Shown: positions 10,570 to 22,724 of the stretch, piece by piece | Layout of the letters: every line of letters starts with the position of its first letter | How positions within the stretch are numbered: the stretch's first letter is position 1 | Assembly: GCF_030936135.1 (NCBI RefSeq) | Contig: NC_082598.1 | Coordinates: 13,272,687-13,336,686 of the forward strand | Direction: 5' to 3' | DNA: 64,000 bases | Source of the DNA: Gavia stellata | Lineage: Eukaryota; Chordata; Aves; Gaviiformes; Gaviidae | Position numbers and translations under genes: made by a program | Notes under the pieces: model-generated | Database searches by the model: none | The model's input: the letters and a program-made list of their open reading frames with translations, nothing else | What the model was told of the DNA's origin: nothing

Positions 10570-11490
10570 ATGGAGGCGGCGGCGGGAGGGCCGGAGCTGG
10601 AGCAGCCCGAGGGGCCGGCGGGGCGGGGGCAGCTGAGCCCGGGTGCCCCAGGGGAGTCGCCGGGGCCCGAGGTGCTGGGCGGGGCGGGGGAGCCCGCGGA
10701 ACCGAGGCCGGAGGTCCCGGCAGGGCCGAGGTCCGAGGAGCCGCCGGGGCCCTGCGAGCCAGAGAAGCTGGGGCTGGAGGAGTCGGAGCCGCCGGGGCCC
10801 GAGGAGCCGCCAGAGCCGGAGGTCGCAGCAGGACTGCCGGGGCCCCCCGCGGCCGCGCCAGCAGCCGGCGGTGCCGAGGAGGAGGCGGCGAGCGGCGGGG
10901 ACGGTGCGGCGGGCCAGGCGCCTCCCGCCGCGCGGGCTGAAGGGGCCCCGGGCCCCCTGGCGCCGGCCGCCCCCGGCGGAGCCGAGCGGAGGAGCGGCGA
11001 GGAGGCGGGGGAGGCGCCCGAGGAGCGGGACGGCGCGGAGGAGGGCGCGGAGGAGCGGCGGGAGCGGGCGGCCCTGCTGGAGCAGCACCGCGGGCTGGCG
11101 GGCGAGCGGGAGCGGCTGCGGCAGGCCAGCGCCCGCCTGCAGCTGCGGCTGGGCGAGCTGCTGCGGCTGCGGCGGGGCGAGAGGCGGCCGCGGGCGGAGC
11201 TGGGCGCGGGCGGGCCGCAGCTGTACGGCCAGCGCCTCCGGCGGCTGCGGGAGCTGCGGGAGCAGCGGGAGCGGGCGGCCGCTGCCTGCCGGGAGCGGGT
11301 GGCGGCCCGGCGGCGGGGCGGCGAGGAGCGGCAGGCCCAGGCCCAGGCCGAGTGGGCCGCCTTCCAGGCCCGCAAGAAGGCGGTGGCCGTCTTCAGCCTA
11401 GGCCGGCGGCTGGGCGGCAGGGAGGCGGCGGCCGAGGCGGTGGACCGCATCCAGGCCAGGGAACGGGACAAAGAACAGCAAGTGCGCGAG
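10570..11490 (+). CDS. CCDC96: CCDC96 (CFAP184) exon 1, residues 1-307
   Basis: Coiled-coil domain-containing protein 96 is a cilium/flagellum-associated protein reported to act with CCDC113 at the axoneme and centriolar satellites. The start at 10570 (gccATGG, good context) is the only in-frame ATG after the open GC-rich leader. Residues 1 to about 160 are low-complexity Pro/Glu/Gly/Ala, probably disordered. From about 165 the chain turns into Arg/Glu/Leu/Gln-rich coiled coil (LLEQHRGLAGERERLRQ, LRRLRELREQRERAAAACRE). The exon ends at QQVRE before the donor GTGAGG at 11491. If unspliced, the frame stays open to a stop at 11680-11682. GC content is extreme, so this half can easily be lost from assemblies. 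The gene call rests mainly on exon 2 and synteny. Confidence 0.9.
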
Positions 11491-11789
11491 GTGAGGCTGA
11501 GGCCCCGGGTCGAGCTGTGGCTGCGGTCTTGTCTGTCCCATCTCTACCTATCTTCTCTTGTCAAAAAGGTCTCTGACGAGGCCAGCGTTTTGCTCTTCTT
11601 ACAGCCAGGGAGGGTACTTTCTTCCCCTGACATCTACCACTCGGTCTTAAACAACACATGTACGATGCTTTTCTCCCCTTGAAGCTTTTTATTATTGTCA
11701 TGCCTTATTTTAAACAGAAGCACTTCCTCCCTGGCAAGGCAAGGACTAAAGAAATGAGAGTCATTCTTATTTTATTTCTCCTCCTCTAG
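11491..11789 (+). other. CCDC96: CCDC96 intron
   Basis: 299 bases with donor GTGAGG and a strong acceptor, tttatttctcctcctctag, at 11771-11789. Phase 0. Splicing joins two coiled-coil segments in frame (QVRE to ARVENIKL). Retention would replace the conserved C-terminus with about 63 unrelated residues. Confidence 0.85.
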
Positions 11790-12344
11790 GCCCGCGTGGA
11801 AAACATCAAGCTGAAGCATGAAATCCAAACTCTTGAAACCATCTTGAAAGCTCAGGGAGAACTGGTCGACAGTCAACATTTTATGGACTTGGAAGACATG
11901 AAGAAAGAGAATCAGAAACGCAGCGAAAAGATTGGCGACCTCAGTGATGAAATCCTGAAGCTCAAAAAGAAGGTATCGAACGCAGTACATATTCTCAGCC
12001 AGTTCAAGGAAAAACTACAGTTTGTGGAAGCTGAAAATCAAGGCAGAAAGGTTGAACTGATGGACATTGAGATAATCTTGTCGCAGAAGAGAGACGTTCT
12101 GACCAAAAGCAAACAGGCCAGAGACAGACTGCAGAGAAACAATCTGAAACTGCAGCAGAAACGTGGGTTGCTTGGAAATGAGATACTGCTTCGGGACTTT
12201 GAGGAAATGGTGGGTAGCGTAGAGCTGCTAAGTCAGCGACTGGAAACACTGAAACATCACCATGCTCGTCTGATCCTTACTTGTAGGGGAATTCAGAAAA
12301 AAATCAAGGAAGCCAATTCCTCTTTCCTTGCTGAGGATGGCTAA
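11790..12344 (+). CDS. CCDC96: CCDC96 (CFAP184) exon 2, residues 308-491
   Basis: This exon encodes the conserved C-terminal coiled-coil domain shared by CCDC96 and CCDC113 (DUF4201 type). Recognisable blocks are ENIKLKHEIQTLE, LEDMKKENQKRSEKIGDLSDE, FKEKLQFVEAEN, LTKSKQARDRLQRNN, GLLGNEILLRDFEEMV and LETLKHHHARLILTCRG. It reads from GCC after the acceptor AG at 11788-11789 to TAA at 12342-12344. The two exons give 491 codons, somewhat shorter than the human protein as I recall it (about 555). The difference probably lies in the low-complexity N-terminal half. Confidence 0.93.
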   Translation, partial: ARVENIKLKHEIQTLETILKAQGELVDSQHFMDLEDMKKENQKRSEKIGDLSDEILKLKKKVSNAVHILSQFKEKLQFVEAENQGRKVELMDIEIILSQKRDVLTKSKQARDRLQRNNLKLQQKRGLLGNEILLRDFEEMVGSVELLSQRLETLKHHHARLILTCRGIQKKIKEANSSFLAEDG

Positions 12345-12395
12345 AGAAAAGAAGGCATGGAAAAGAAATAAACAAAGGAGTTTTCTGTAATTCTG
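12345..12395 (+). other. CCDC96: CCDC96 3' UTR (very short)
   Basis: AATAAA lies 23 bases after the stop. A T/GT-rich stretch follows (ttttctgtaattctgattttt, then a T-run at 12409-12418), which suggests cleavage near 12385-12395. Confidence 0.6.
12367..12372 (+). terminator. CCDC96 polyadenylation signal AATAAA
   Basis: Canonical hexamer only 23 bases after the TAA, with T-rich downstream elements. Longer 3' ends remain possible. Confidence 0.65.
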
Positions 12396-12399
12396 ATTT

Positions 12400-15386
12400 T
12401 TAACATGCTTTTTTTTTTGGTAAGCCCTGGGGAATACATTACACACATACTCCTGAAGCCTTTTCTAAGAGACATGTCAGTATTATGAATTCCATGAAGA
12501 GATTACAGTAGTTACTCATTTTGAATGAAACCATATACAGGTGCCTGTCTTAAAGAAACAAAAAAGCCTCAGTCAAAAGTCTCCGCTTTTAGAAAACCAT
12601 CTTTGCATTCAGTCCTTCAAGGCCATGGCAATACTGTAGAAGCAGAGCACTCGCCATACCCTAACTCAAATCCTGATCCTGCCACTCTCTGTATGAATTT
12701 TATAATTCAGTATTGACTTCATCTGTACGATAAATGTACCTGCCTTCTGGGCATGTCGTAAGGTGTCATTGTCATAGATGTGGCTGAGAACTGGAGAGCA
12801 GCTTATTGTCAATACCTGACGTGACTTGCCGACAGCCAATATGCTACAGAAGCACTAAATCATTCACCTGTTCTGTACATACACTTGGCTGCTAAGTTTG
12901 CCTTGGTGGTGCCCAAGAAGAAAGGTTTATTACTTTAAGAACTATTTTCATAGTATAAATATATACATAAACCTTATCACTCAAAACTAGAGTTTTTCAT
13001 TTTTTTGTTCATTCAGCTTTTACAGTTTTGGGAGGTCCTCAGCCTTGTCCTCATTCATGGTGTGTGAAGAGGTAGAGTAGCGTAAGCCCATCACTGTTTC
13101 GGTCCCCTCTGCACTCCCCTCAACTATAACGTATCAGAATTCCAGAAAAAATAGACCAAAGAAAAGAGGGGAGAGGGCGACAAACATTTACACATTTATG
13201 ACTGTACAGCTCACAGAGCTTTAGTTACAGGAAGCAGCTTCCCCTTTCAAAACAGTATATTCTTTAAACTCCAGTTCCCCCATGGCAAACAGTGGCTATG
13301 AGACTGATCTATATCCCACAGCTCTTGCTCCTGCTACTGTAGCATTATTAAAAAAAGTACACAAGTCACTGAATGCACCTATATGGGGACAAAAAGTAGA
13401 TAAACTGACATAAAAGACCTTTTAAGGAATGGCTCACACCTTTCTCTTTTAGATCATCTCTGAACTAGGTTTTTTGAATTGCCTGGATATTTAAAAGACA
13501 AAACATAATTAAGTGGTTATTACACCACTGAAGGTTTAAATCTTGTTATTTTGTCATAGCGAAAAGAGAGGAGAGATCAGTAATTTCTTACTCTTACTGC
13601 AATCCCACAGTAGCGATTTGGTTATATTCTAAGGTCCTTACAGTTCTGTAGAACTATTGCATAAACACAGCAGAACAGTGCAGGCTCTTGTTCTGCAAAC
13701 ACCTGACATACTCTGTATCTTCAGTAGCTCAAACACTATTCATGAAGAAACATTACGCAACTAACGTTCAAAAACTTTTCACAAAATACCAGCAGATCGA
13801 CCTCTGTCTGTTGTTGCTGGACAGTAGAAGGAGACAAGCGTAACTGCCAACCACTTATCTTAAAAAAGTGACACCAAAATCAGTACCTTTCACCTTAAGC
13901 CTTGTTACCAAAAGTGAGCTCTGCTCCTGCTGAAAGAGTGGCTATCGCACAAGTAGCCTCCTGGTGTTCCACGAAACTGTCTTCATAATTAGGATGATCA
14001 GCATTCATCTCCCTAAGAGAAGTTACTCTGCCCTGTTTTGACTTCTTACAAATCCCTGCCAGGAAAATTATTGCACGCCTTGCTGCTTTTGGCTTAAGAC
14101 ATATAAACCTTCTTTTAACTTCTTAAACACTATTAAGGAACAAATGTAGACAGATAAAGAGAGGAGAAGCAGGGAAAGTGGATCTTAGATGCTTTTCATT
14201 GTTTCATGTTTGACATCTGGAGAAGGCAAGAATTAAGGGTGGAAATGAGGCTGACAGTATATCCCCTGAATGAAGTATTTCTACTGAAACAAATACTACT
14301 AAGACATTTGCTTAAACTTCACACACTGTCTCCAGGACTTTTTTTCTTAGCGCTGAGTTGTTGAGACAACCCACTGCTACCCCAACGTTCCAAAGCATGC
14401 TGAGGATGAAGATTCCTCCATTTTCCTCTTATAAAGTTAGGAAGACATTCCGTCAGGAAGCAGTAAAGACAAATGTCTTTTTATTTCCTAATCTCATGTG
14501 CTGGCATGCAGGAAAGCATTTCACTTCTCTTCAAACAGACTGGAATTAGTACTGGGAAAACAGGTGAGGAAAAGTAAATCTGGTTTTGAACAGTTTTGTG
14601 CAACTCCTGTAATATATACGCTATAAAGCTCTATCGGTATCAAATTGGTACAGGCTTACATAAAGCAATTCTGATTTTACGTTCTAATCCAGCAAATCAA
14701 ACAGTAAGATACTTCAGTACAAGGAAGTAAGAGACGTGTTTACTGGAGAAACTAGAACCGTGGCAGCCAACTCTTCATCTGTGCTCCCCAAGTAGCCTTG
14801 TTGCACAGATACTGTCTTCTTTCCGCTGCGGTTATCCATCTCTTATTTGGTGCTTTAACCTCTTTTCAGTTAAGTAAGCAACAGGAAGCTTCTCCACTTT
14901 AATCTCTGAAGTTATGCCTATGTAAGAATTAAGAGAATACTACCTTAAGTTGAGCACAAAAATTGCCTTGTGAATATGAAACTTGCAATAAACCATGATT
15001 TCTTCTTCTAAGGCAAAGAAAGGAAAAGGTATTCAAGCATTTCTGAGTTCTGCGCATCTCACAAAGATGTATTTACATTCATTTTCCATAATAAATTTAT
15101 CAGATCTCAGACCTAGTCCAGAGTAAGGCATATGAAATAGATTAAACCATGGGCACCGTAAGTAATACATCTTCTAAATGTCACATGTAATATAGCAGGT
15201 ATTTTAACATGAGAACTTGGAAAGCATCACCAAAAAGTCCTCCACCTCCAATACTTAAATGTCCCAAAGTCCTGATTTTGGACAGACAAGAACTGCTAAA
15301 GAAGCCTGTAAAGAAACAGACAGGTACTTGAATTTTTGGTTTCTCAATTACACTGACAATAGGTGATTGAGATAACTTTACATGAC
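12400..15386. other. Intergenic DNA or distal TBC1D14 3' UTR
   Basis: AT-rich interval between the convergent CCDC96 and TBC1D14 genes. No coding signal or recognised repeat was seen. A minus-strand AATAAA at 12926-12931 could be a distal TBC1D14 poly(A) signal, which would give a 3' UTR of about 5.8 kb and bring the two 3' ends within about 0.5 kb. Confidence 0.4.
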
Positions 15387-15392
15387 TTTATT
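15387..15392 (-). terminator. Candidate TBC1D14 poly(A) signal
   Basis: TTTATT on the plus strand is AATAAA on the minus strand, 3.3 kb after the TBC1D14 stop. It is followed by attgtcagtgtaattg as a possible GT-rich element. It is one of several possible sites. Confidence 0.3.
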
Positions 15393-18300
15393 TAACAAAA
15401 CCATGTATTTACAGTTGAAAAAAGTTCCAGTTCGATACACATATCTAAACAACAAAAACTTGCTAACTACATAAAACCAATTTAAACATGATGTACAGGG
15501 GATGTATCAACAGTTCTCTATATGTCAACCTAGTCTTTAGAACATTCAAAAATAAGCTGTTACAAGGTACCTTTTTTCCCAAATGAAATTCTTTACTAAA
15601 TGGAATAACGTTAATGATTGGTTGCTGATTGAAGTTGCAAAACGGCTTTATTATAAAGTGCACGTTGTACAGAATTCTAAACGTGGCTGAAGTCTTCTGG
15701 TTTCTCTAATCTGCTGCATGTACAGTGGGGTAGTTGCAGACTTCTGATTTATTGCGGCATTTTTATTTTTCCTTAAACCCGTGAAGAAAAGAAAATTTAC
15801 TTGATAATAATTTACTTGCTGAATAATCTACTTGTAATTTACTTGCTGAATGAAAGAAAGTCTCATGCATCTTGTTACAGATACTCTCAGGCACCTGAAC
15901 AACAAAATTGTCAAAATTTTTTATGCAATCCCTGAATTTGTTACAGAAATCTTCCTTAATAGCTAATTAAGAGATTTGGTATGCTGCAAGAAACTTAAAA
16001 AGCTGAGTGGCAAGTAATTCTATGCCCTTACTACTCATCTCTGTTTTTATCAAAATTCAAGCGTTACCTTCAGATCAAGTTACTGAGAAGTTGAAACAAC
16101 TGCATCTTTAGGCAGGTGAGGTTTTTTTTTCCAATCTATTTTGTTTGAAAACAACTGTGCAAAGCTCCTTATTGCATTGCTTTTCTTCATTAAAGAACAT
16201 ACCTTATATACAGAAAGAAATCATTTAGAAAATATATACATCTTCTAAGAACAGAAAGATCAAATCACAAAACAAAATAATTACATTTGCAAGTAACAAA
16301 CAGTGCACAAGTGTTGCAGCAGGCCTTTTTCCCACAACTATGCCCATTTTCACTGTTACATTCAACATCTTAGTGAGAAGAGAAAAAGGAGAACAGGCTG
16401 TCGACGGCTGCAAAGATACCTAGTAGCTAAAGAATGCATTTTAACCAGACAAATGAGCCACACTTGTAGACTTGGTTTAAAAGGAAATACAAATCTAGTT
16501 GCAATGAAGACTTAAATCACAAAGTCAGTTACAGTACCACCTAAAAACGTATACTGGGGAAAAAGTTGTCTCTATGTTTAACAAACCATTTAAAAGCATA
16601 GTGCAAATGTTTCAGATGGTAGGCCTCTCATATCCTTTATGGAAAGGCGTATTTGTTGTAGTAATAGAAAACGTAATATTGAAAAACACTTACTGACCTT
16701 CCAGCTTTCTATTGCACTTCAAAGCAATGTAGCATACAAGTACCAGTCACCAAAGGAACAAAGCAAGACAAATTCTGGGAGAATTAACATGTGTTTCATA
16801 TCAACATCTTGATGTCTATTTTCAGTAAGTGATGACCTAGAAGTCTTACAGAGGAATTAAGATGGCCAACAAAAAAACACATCCATTACGCCAGGTACAC
16901 AAAGTGGACAGGAAAAGAGGCCAATGAGGTATCAGACTTGCAAGCTGCGTTTGCATTACACATCTTCCAAAGTGATTATGAGTCCTCACTTACCAGGGAA
17001 TCTTGCTCTCACTCTTTTTAATATTACTATCAAACTATCTCTTGCCGAAACAATGTTTGTACTAAAGGACAGTATTTTGATTTATGTCCCACAGTCCTTT
17101 ACATTATAGGTTGAGTTGAGCAGTGTGCAACTATTATTCTCATTTTTTTATTCAGACAATGCCAAAATAATCAGCATAAAACAGACCTAAGAGCATTGGG
17201 AACCCGCTGACCATATAGCTAGAGGATTTAGTAATGCCTGTTTACAGTTAACACAAATATTGCTTTAGTTAGTTTCCCTTTTCAATGATCATTATTTATA
17301 AAATAGACTTTACACTATACACTATGCAATAAACATTCTTGTAAATCAGAGGCACTGATGATTTACAGTTCAACATTCATCTGAATGCAGAGGGGATCTA
17401 AGCTGTATAACAGAATTATGCAACCAGAGTTTGCAGTCTCTGTAACTTGCTCCCGTGTATTAGAGGCTGGATAAAACACTAGGAAATGACAGCTTGTACT
17501 TATCCTGATGGTATTTGTCTGGCACATTCCCCAACTTCTTTCACTTGTCACTACATAAAGATCAGCTCCACATAACGCTTTCCGACTGTGGTAGCAGCAG
17601 CTTCAGGAGATCCCACAGAGCCTTTTCTTTTCAGCAGCAATGCTGGCTTAAATAACTTCTCCCCTGCATCCTTCCTCCTCAGTTTTGCCAGTGAGCAGAG
17701 CTGGGTTTAAAGTAACTATAAAATTGCTTTTAACCATTTCTCAATTTATCTGCTCAGCCCACAGTTTTATCAGCATGGCTGGAGAGGCAGCACAGGAGTA
17801 AGTAGCTGGTAGGCAAGAACACCCCGAAACGGCACTGCCCCAGAAGAGAGAGACATGGAAACATACATTTAGTAGTATGTGACCCTGTGTTTAAACAGAG
17901 GAAAGACAGTACAATTGGGAAATGATGCCAGCTTAATTCTAGAACAGGGCCCCCCCCCCGCCCCGCCGTGAGTTTGGAATCTAGTCTGATTAATGGAACA
18001 TCTCCCACATGCATCCAGATTGGAAACACAGATTTCCAAGGCATCTTGAAGAGTAATTGGGTTTGCACTGCTAACGTGGATTCTCTTCCAAGTTTACTTT
18101 CTACTTAACTTTTTCTTATTAAAGAATGTAGTTCTATGTCTACGTGATTTCTTTGGTAAATGGGACCCACAGCCTATAAAACAAGAAGCATTTCTAAAGA
18201 AATGGTCCTTACAACATTTAACTATAGATTCCAGCACCAGTTATATAAAATCCAGATCCAGCTACTGTTATGGGTATGGGAAATACATCCTGCCTAAGAA

Positions 18301-18687
18301 TGAAACTGGGGAATAGCTTTCAAAGCAACTGACACTGCTGAATGCCCAATATTTTAAAACACTAAAGGAAAAAAAAACTTAAAAAAACCCCTTAATATTG
18401 TTTAGTTTCACTGCCCTCATCAGAAATACAGAATGTGTAACGCTGTCCACAGCAAATGCTCATTCCACTAAAAGTTTAAGGCTAAGCCTACATTTCACTT
18501 ATAAGGGTTTTATCCTCCAATTTCCTTCCTTCCTTCTTTTTCCCTCCCTCCCCTTTAATGCTATCCTACTACTAAACAAAACTCTGAAATAACACTTTGA
18601 TTTGTAGGCTCATACATGTCAAACAGTACTCAATACTTCTGCCACTTCAGCTCTTTTCGCTGTGAGTCACTGGAGGCAACCATCATT
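15393..18687 (-). other. TBC1D14: Probable TBC1D14 3' UTR
   Basis: AT-rich sequence after the TBC1D14 stop, free of plausible exons. It contains a minus-strand purine tract at about 18520-18555 (complement of ttccttccttcc...ccctccctcccc), a run of ten C at 17950-17959 and short direct repeats near 15.8 kb. Confidence 0.5.
15808..15851. repeat. 17-base direct repeat
   Basis: TAATTTACTTGCTGAAT occurs at 15808-15824 and again, identical, at 15835-15851. A partial third copy (aatttacttg) is at 15794-15803. Probably local slippage duplication. Confidence 0.8.
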
Positions 18688-18753
18688 TTAACGTTTGAGT
18701 GAAGGACTTCCTTTTTCCATTTCCCGATTATCTTTCTGCAGAGCAGCCAGTAT
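18688..18753 (-). CDS. TBC1D14: TBC1D14 terminal exon, residues 393-413
   Basis: Acceptor gtctag (complement of 18754-18759) is followed by ATA CTG GCT GCT. The exon encodes ILAALQKDNREMEKGSPSLKR and then TAA at 18690-18688. The exon is short, and it was found by matching the conserved EMEKGSPSL tail and the phase-0 join after WAQ. It completes the 413-codon frame. Confidence 0.92.
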   Translation of the reverse strand: MLAALQKDNREMEKGSPSLKR

Positions 18754-21700
18754 CTAGACGTTTCAAGGAATGAAAGAGAAAAAAGTATTCGATTTAAAAA
18801 GTGACTCAATAAATCATTGTCTGAAGAGTTTCCAATTTAATTATCTTTGAACAATACTATTTTAACTATTAAATGTAATCAAATTTAGAGAACCTCTCCC
18901 CATTGATGGAGACCTCCCAGAAGTCCTTGTGGCATGGTAAATAGAAATGGATTTAACAAAGGTTTAAACTCATTCTCCCCCCAACGCACACTTTTGAAGC
19001 CCAGGGATGAGATTCTTACCCAGATTACACAAGTCTAGCACTATTAAAGGACGCTGCCTGAGGGGAAATTATAACTCTCAAGATAAATAGACTGCCTAAA
19101 AACACAGCAAGTGAGCAGCCTGAGCAGTACATTATCCTTATCCAGGAGTTCAGACCAGAATTACCTCAGTGCTGATTGGTGCTTGCCTAGAGCATGTCAC
19201 TGTCTCCAGAGCTGCTTATATCTTTTTCTGAAGCGACAAGTCTGCATTTGCATCCACGTTGATAATTTGTATTTCCTACTATCCGATGCACAATTTTGTT
19301 TTGTTAGCCCTTGTGTAGAGGGCACAAGGACAGCCAGTTTCTCATGCTGCTTAACGCACTCCCTGCCCTATAGTTAGTCTCTGCTGAAGAAGTCCAGCAG
19401 CATCCCCAAGAATCACCCTGGAATTGAAGGTATTGGGGGACATTTCATCGCAAAGAATTGCAGTTACAAGTAAGCAACCTTCTTTTCTCTCTGACCAACT
19501 TCAAACCAATCTCTGCACCATCGGAATTAACAGTGGGTCTAAATCACTCATCGGGCAACCACACAACACTGCCTATGCTTCAATGCGAAAGCAACCACAG
19601 CTGTTGCAACAGAAGAGTTCAACATGGGTCTGAACAGAGCCACAGCTGTCTGTCTGTTCAGCAATTTCTACAACTGGAGAGAGATTTCAGGGAGGTCTTC
19701 TTCACAGGGATTCAGGCTAAATCAAAAGCTACTCAATCAAATGGGCTTATGAGAGTTTCAAGTGCCACAGTAACAATGTCCTTGGTGGAAAAAAGTTAAC
19801 CTTTTTAAGGAACGTGAGAATGACACCAAAATATTGATCCAGAAAAGCAGAAAAACATAGACATTAAGACAACTAACAGAGCTCAGATTCTTTAGTTATT
19901 TGGAAAACTTTATGGAGCTAAGATTTGAAGCATAGATATTACAGAAATGCTAAGCCAACAGTCTAGTCTGTTCTCCCATCTCTATTTCTCTGCTGTTGAT
20001 AGTGAAGAAGTGGGTGTATCAACAGCCACTCACATTTCAAGCTAAGGCTATATCAGCACAAGGCCCTGGAGTTCTTTGTAGGTAATTCCAGAAGAAAAAC
20101 AGAGCTTGCAGGTTTCCTATTGATCACCAGAGTCCTTGTTATCACAAGTGCCATGTCTGTGATTCACCAGGACTCCCTTCAGTCTTTAGTTTCCTGATCA
20201 CATTGTCAGGGACCAAAGGAAAATGGAGTGAGATGGAAAACATAAACCAACTTGTCTGATGAGGGAACCAGGACTGTGGGATTGGGATTCATAAGCAGCC
20301 TGTAACATTTGAGATGAGGTCCTATACGTATCATCAAGCCAGAATGTGACCCATAGGATACCAGGACCATAATTACCATGGTGCAGCAAGATGAAAGGTT
20401 CAGTAAGAGGGTGTTTTTCTGAGTGCCAAATACACCTATTGTTGAGATGCGCAGCTGAATTTGACCAAATATACCCCTACAAAGAAGTAGTACCTCAAGC
20501 TCTGCTGCTTGATTATGCAGTACAGTTACTGTAACCAAAGGAGATGATGCTAGAGATGAGAACACAAAGCCCACTTTGCTAAGCTCAAGAGCACTCTGCA
20601 TCCTCTGGGAACTAATGCCCCTGGTCAGTCAGTCCACCTAGAGTTTATCTTAAAGGCAGTGCATCCATCACAATGGACATTTATTTTGCTACTTTGAAAA
20701 GGTATTTCCCTACAGAAAACATACGGGTACTACAGCAAAGCATCTCACTCCTACAACAACAGCCAGAAATAATTATCCAGCTAGCGAGCATCCCAACTGC
20801 AGCTACACTTCTCAAGCATATTGCATGGGTGCGTGCTGCCACAGCCCCAGCACTGCTATGAGTCCACCTGCGCAACCAAGTCACACACTACCAAAAGCCT
20901 CTCTCTCCTAGAAGTGCAAAGTTCAGGTTTCTGCATCCAAACTCATCCTGCTGAGCTTTCAAAACATGAAGAGAGATAAGAGGTCATCACGGGTAGCATC
21001 TTAGTAACAAAAAACATAAACCCATGCACTCTTTGTCTTGTTAATATTTCTAGGTTGGTTCCAACAGTGGTACCTCGGTGACTGAGGAGTGATGTGAGCA
21101 AACTCATAGCCTCTACCAACTTCTGGCTCGGAAAAGGATGGCAGGCTGGAGAGTGAAGTGGCTTTCCTGATGGAAAATTACTCAGCAATGGAACCACCTG
21201 GTGAAGAAAGCCAGTTGGTGCAGAAGTCAAGATAGGTACGAAGTCAACCAATACCAACCCTACAGAGTGCTAACTGTGTTTTGAGATATATCTGCACCAC
21301 AGTTCAGCAGCGTTTTTTCTTCAGTTTGCCACAACAAGCAAAAACAATTGGAAATTCCAGCGCAGTCAGAACAAAGCTGACTGTGGAAGACTGCTTTGGC
21401 TAGGTTACTCTGAAGTCTTCCTCCTATTGTGATAATCACCACTAAACCTTCACAGGTGTCAAAGACTGAAAATCACTGGCTAAGCAAGCCTATTACTTGG
21501 GTTACTTGGCAGAATAGGACCCCTATCACCCCTTCTCTGCAAAGGAAGCAGCAGTAGGCTGAGAATTTATGCGACCCTCATCCACATGTTCAAAGAAAGT
21601 GAACCACCTGAACAAGGAACAAGACCGGCAGGTTACTTGTAAAGACATTGCTGGCTGAAAAATGTTCTTAAGGATAGAAACAAAGCTGGATCTGGACTAG

Positions 21701-22724
21701 CAACTTATGACCAAGACCAGAAGGTAAATGCAAAATAAGCTGTGAGGAAAGCCATGTCAGGGAGGAAATGCTGGCAGTGTGCTGCTCTCAGCTGGGCAGT
21801 GCAGGTTGTGCTCCCCCTTATACACAACATAAGGCTCAGAAGGCTACAATCTAATCTACTGCAAATGTTAAAAATCCTCATCTGAAATAGCAAGCTGGCA
21901 GTCTCCCCCATCTACAGGCAGATTATCACTACAGGAAAGAACCATAAACTCCCAAACCCACTACATTTAACAACACTTCTCAGTTTTACTGCAAAAAAGA
22001 ATGGATAAACTGGACAGAGCTCTATTACAGCGTATTTCATGAAGCAGGCTGTATTACTTCTTTCAAGGGAAAAAAAAAATGAGTTTACACTCCAAATGCT
22101 ATGGAATACATTTGACTTAACTCTCCAGCATGATGGCTGTTGCAGCCACTTAACAACTTCCACATTCAGATGACACACTTCCATCTTTTTTCTTTAAGCT
22201 AGAATTTAGTTGGAATTACAGTGATGAGACTACAATTTTTGAAGTAAAGGATTCAGTTCTCAAATCCAGTGAAGAAGTCAGAGATGTAGCCACTTCTTTA
22301 CAGCCCAAATTTAGGCAAACTAGATCCTCAAGCATATTAAGATAATGACTGTATGATGATGTGTCCTGACAAATTGTCATCTTCTCCCAAAGAGTGAATT
22401 TCTGCTTTTAAATACCAAATTGTAATGCTGCTAGCAGCCTTTGTAATTAAGAAGTTAAAAAAGCCATATGATACTTTACTTCATTGACTTCACCCAACAC
22501 TGCAATTCTGAACGTTGACTTGAGCTCTCCCTTTCCAGAGAAGCAGCAGCTCAGGGAATCCACTCCCCTGAATGCATAGTAAAAGCAAGGAGTGAGCTAC
22601 ATAGTCCTACCTGCCTGTAAAATCAAACACTAGCTCTGCTAAAACATTTTTCCAGATGTTGCCAAACCCCATTTTCGTGAGTATGGTACAATCATCTGTT
22701 ATCAAAGATCAACATCCTCTTTAC
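18754..22724 (-). other. TBC1D14: TBC1D14 intron
   Basis: Intron of 3971 bases with donor GTAAAG. It contains several chance ORFs, the longest 131 codons on the minus strand at 20206-20601, without splice support or recognisable similarity. No repeat family was recognised. Confidence 0.85.

Noticed and set aside
9247-11088. Minus-strand 613-codon ORF across TADA2B exon 1, its intron and the promoter
   Set aside because: It contains the true TADA2B exon 1 frame, but upstream and downstream parts are GC-rich promoter and intron read through for lack of stop codons. The GTAAGG donor and the match of exon 2 define the real gene.
10395-11471. Minus-strand 358-codon ORF opposite CCDC96 exon 1
   Set aside because: It is Ser/Arg/Ala/Pro-rich shadow translation of a GC-rich coding exon. 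No domain or splice support was seen.
20206-20601. 131-codon minus-strand ORF in a TBC1D14 intron
   Set aside because: No recognisable domain, no flanking splice sites that keep the TBC1D14 frame, and the TBC-domain exons on either side join perfectly without it.
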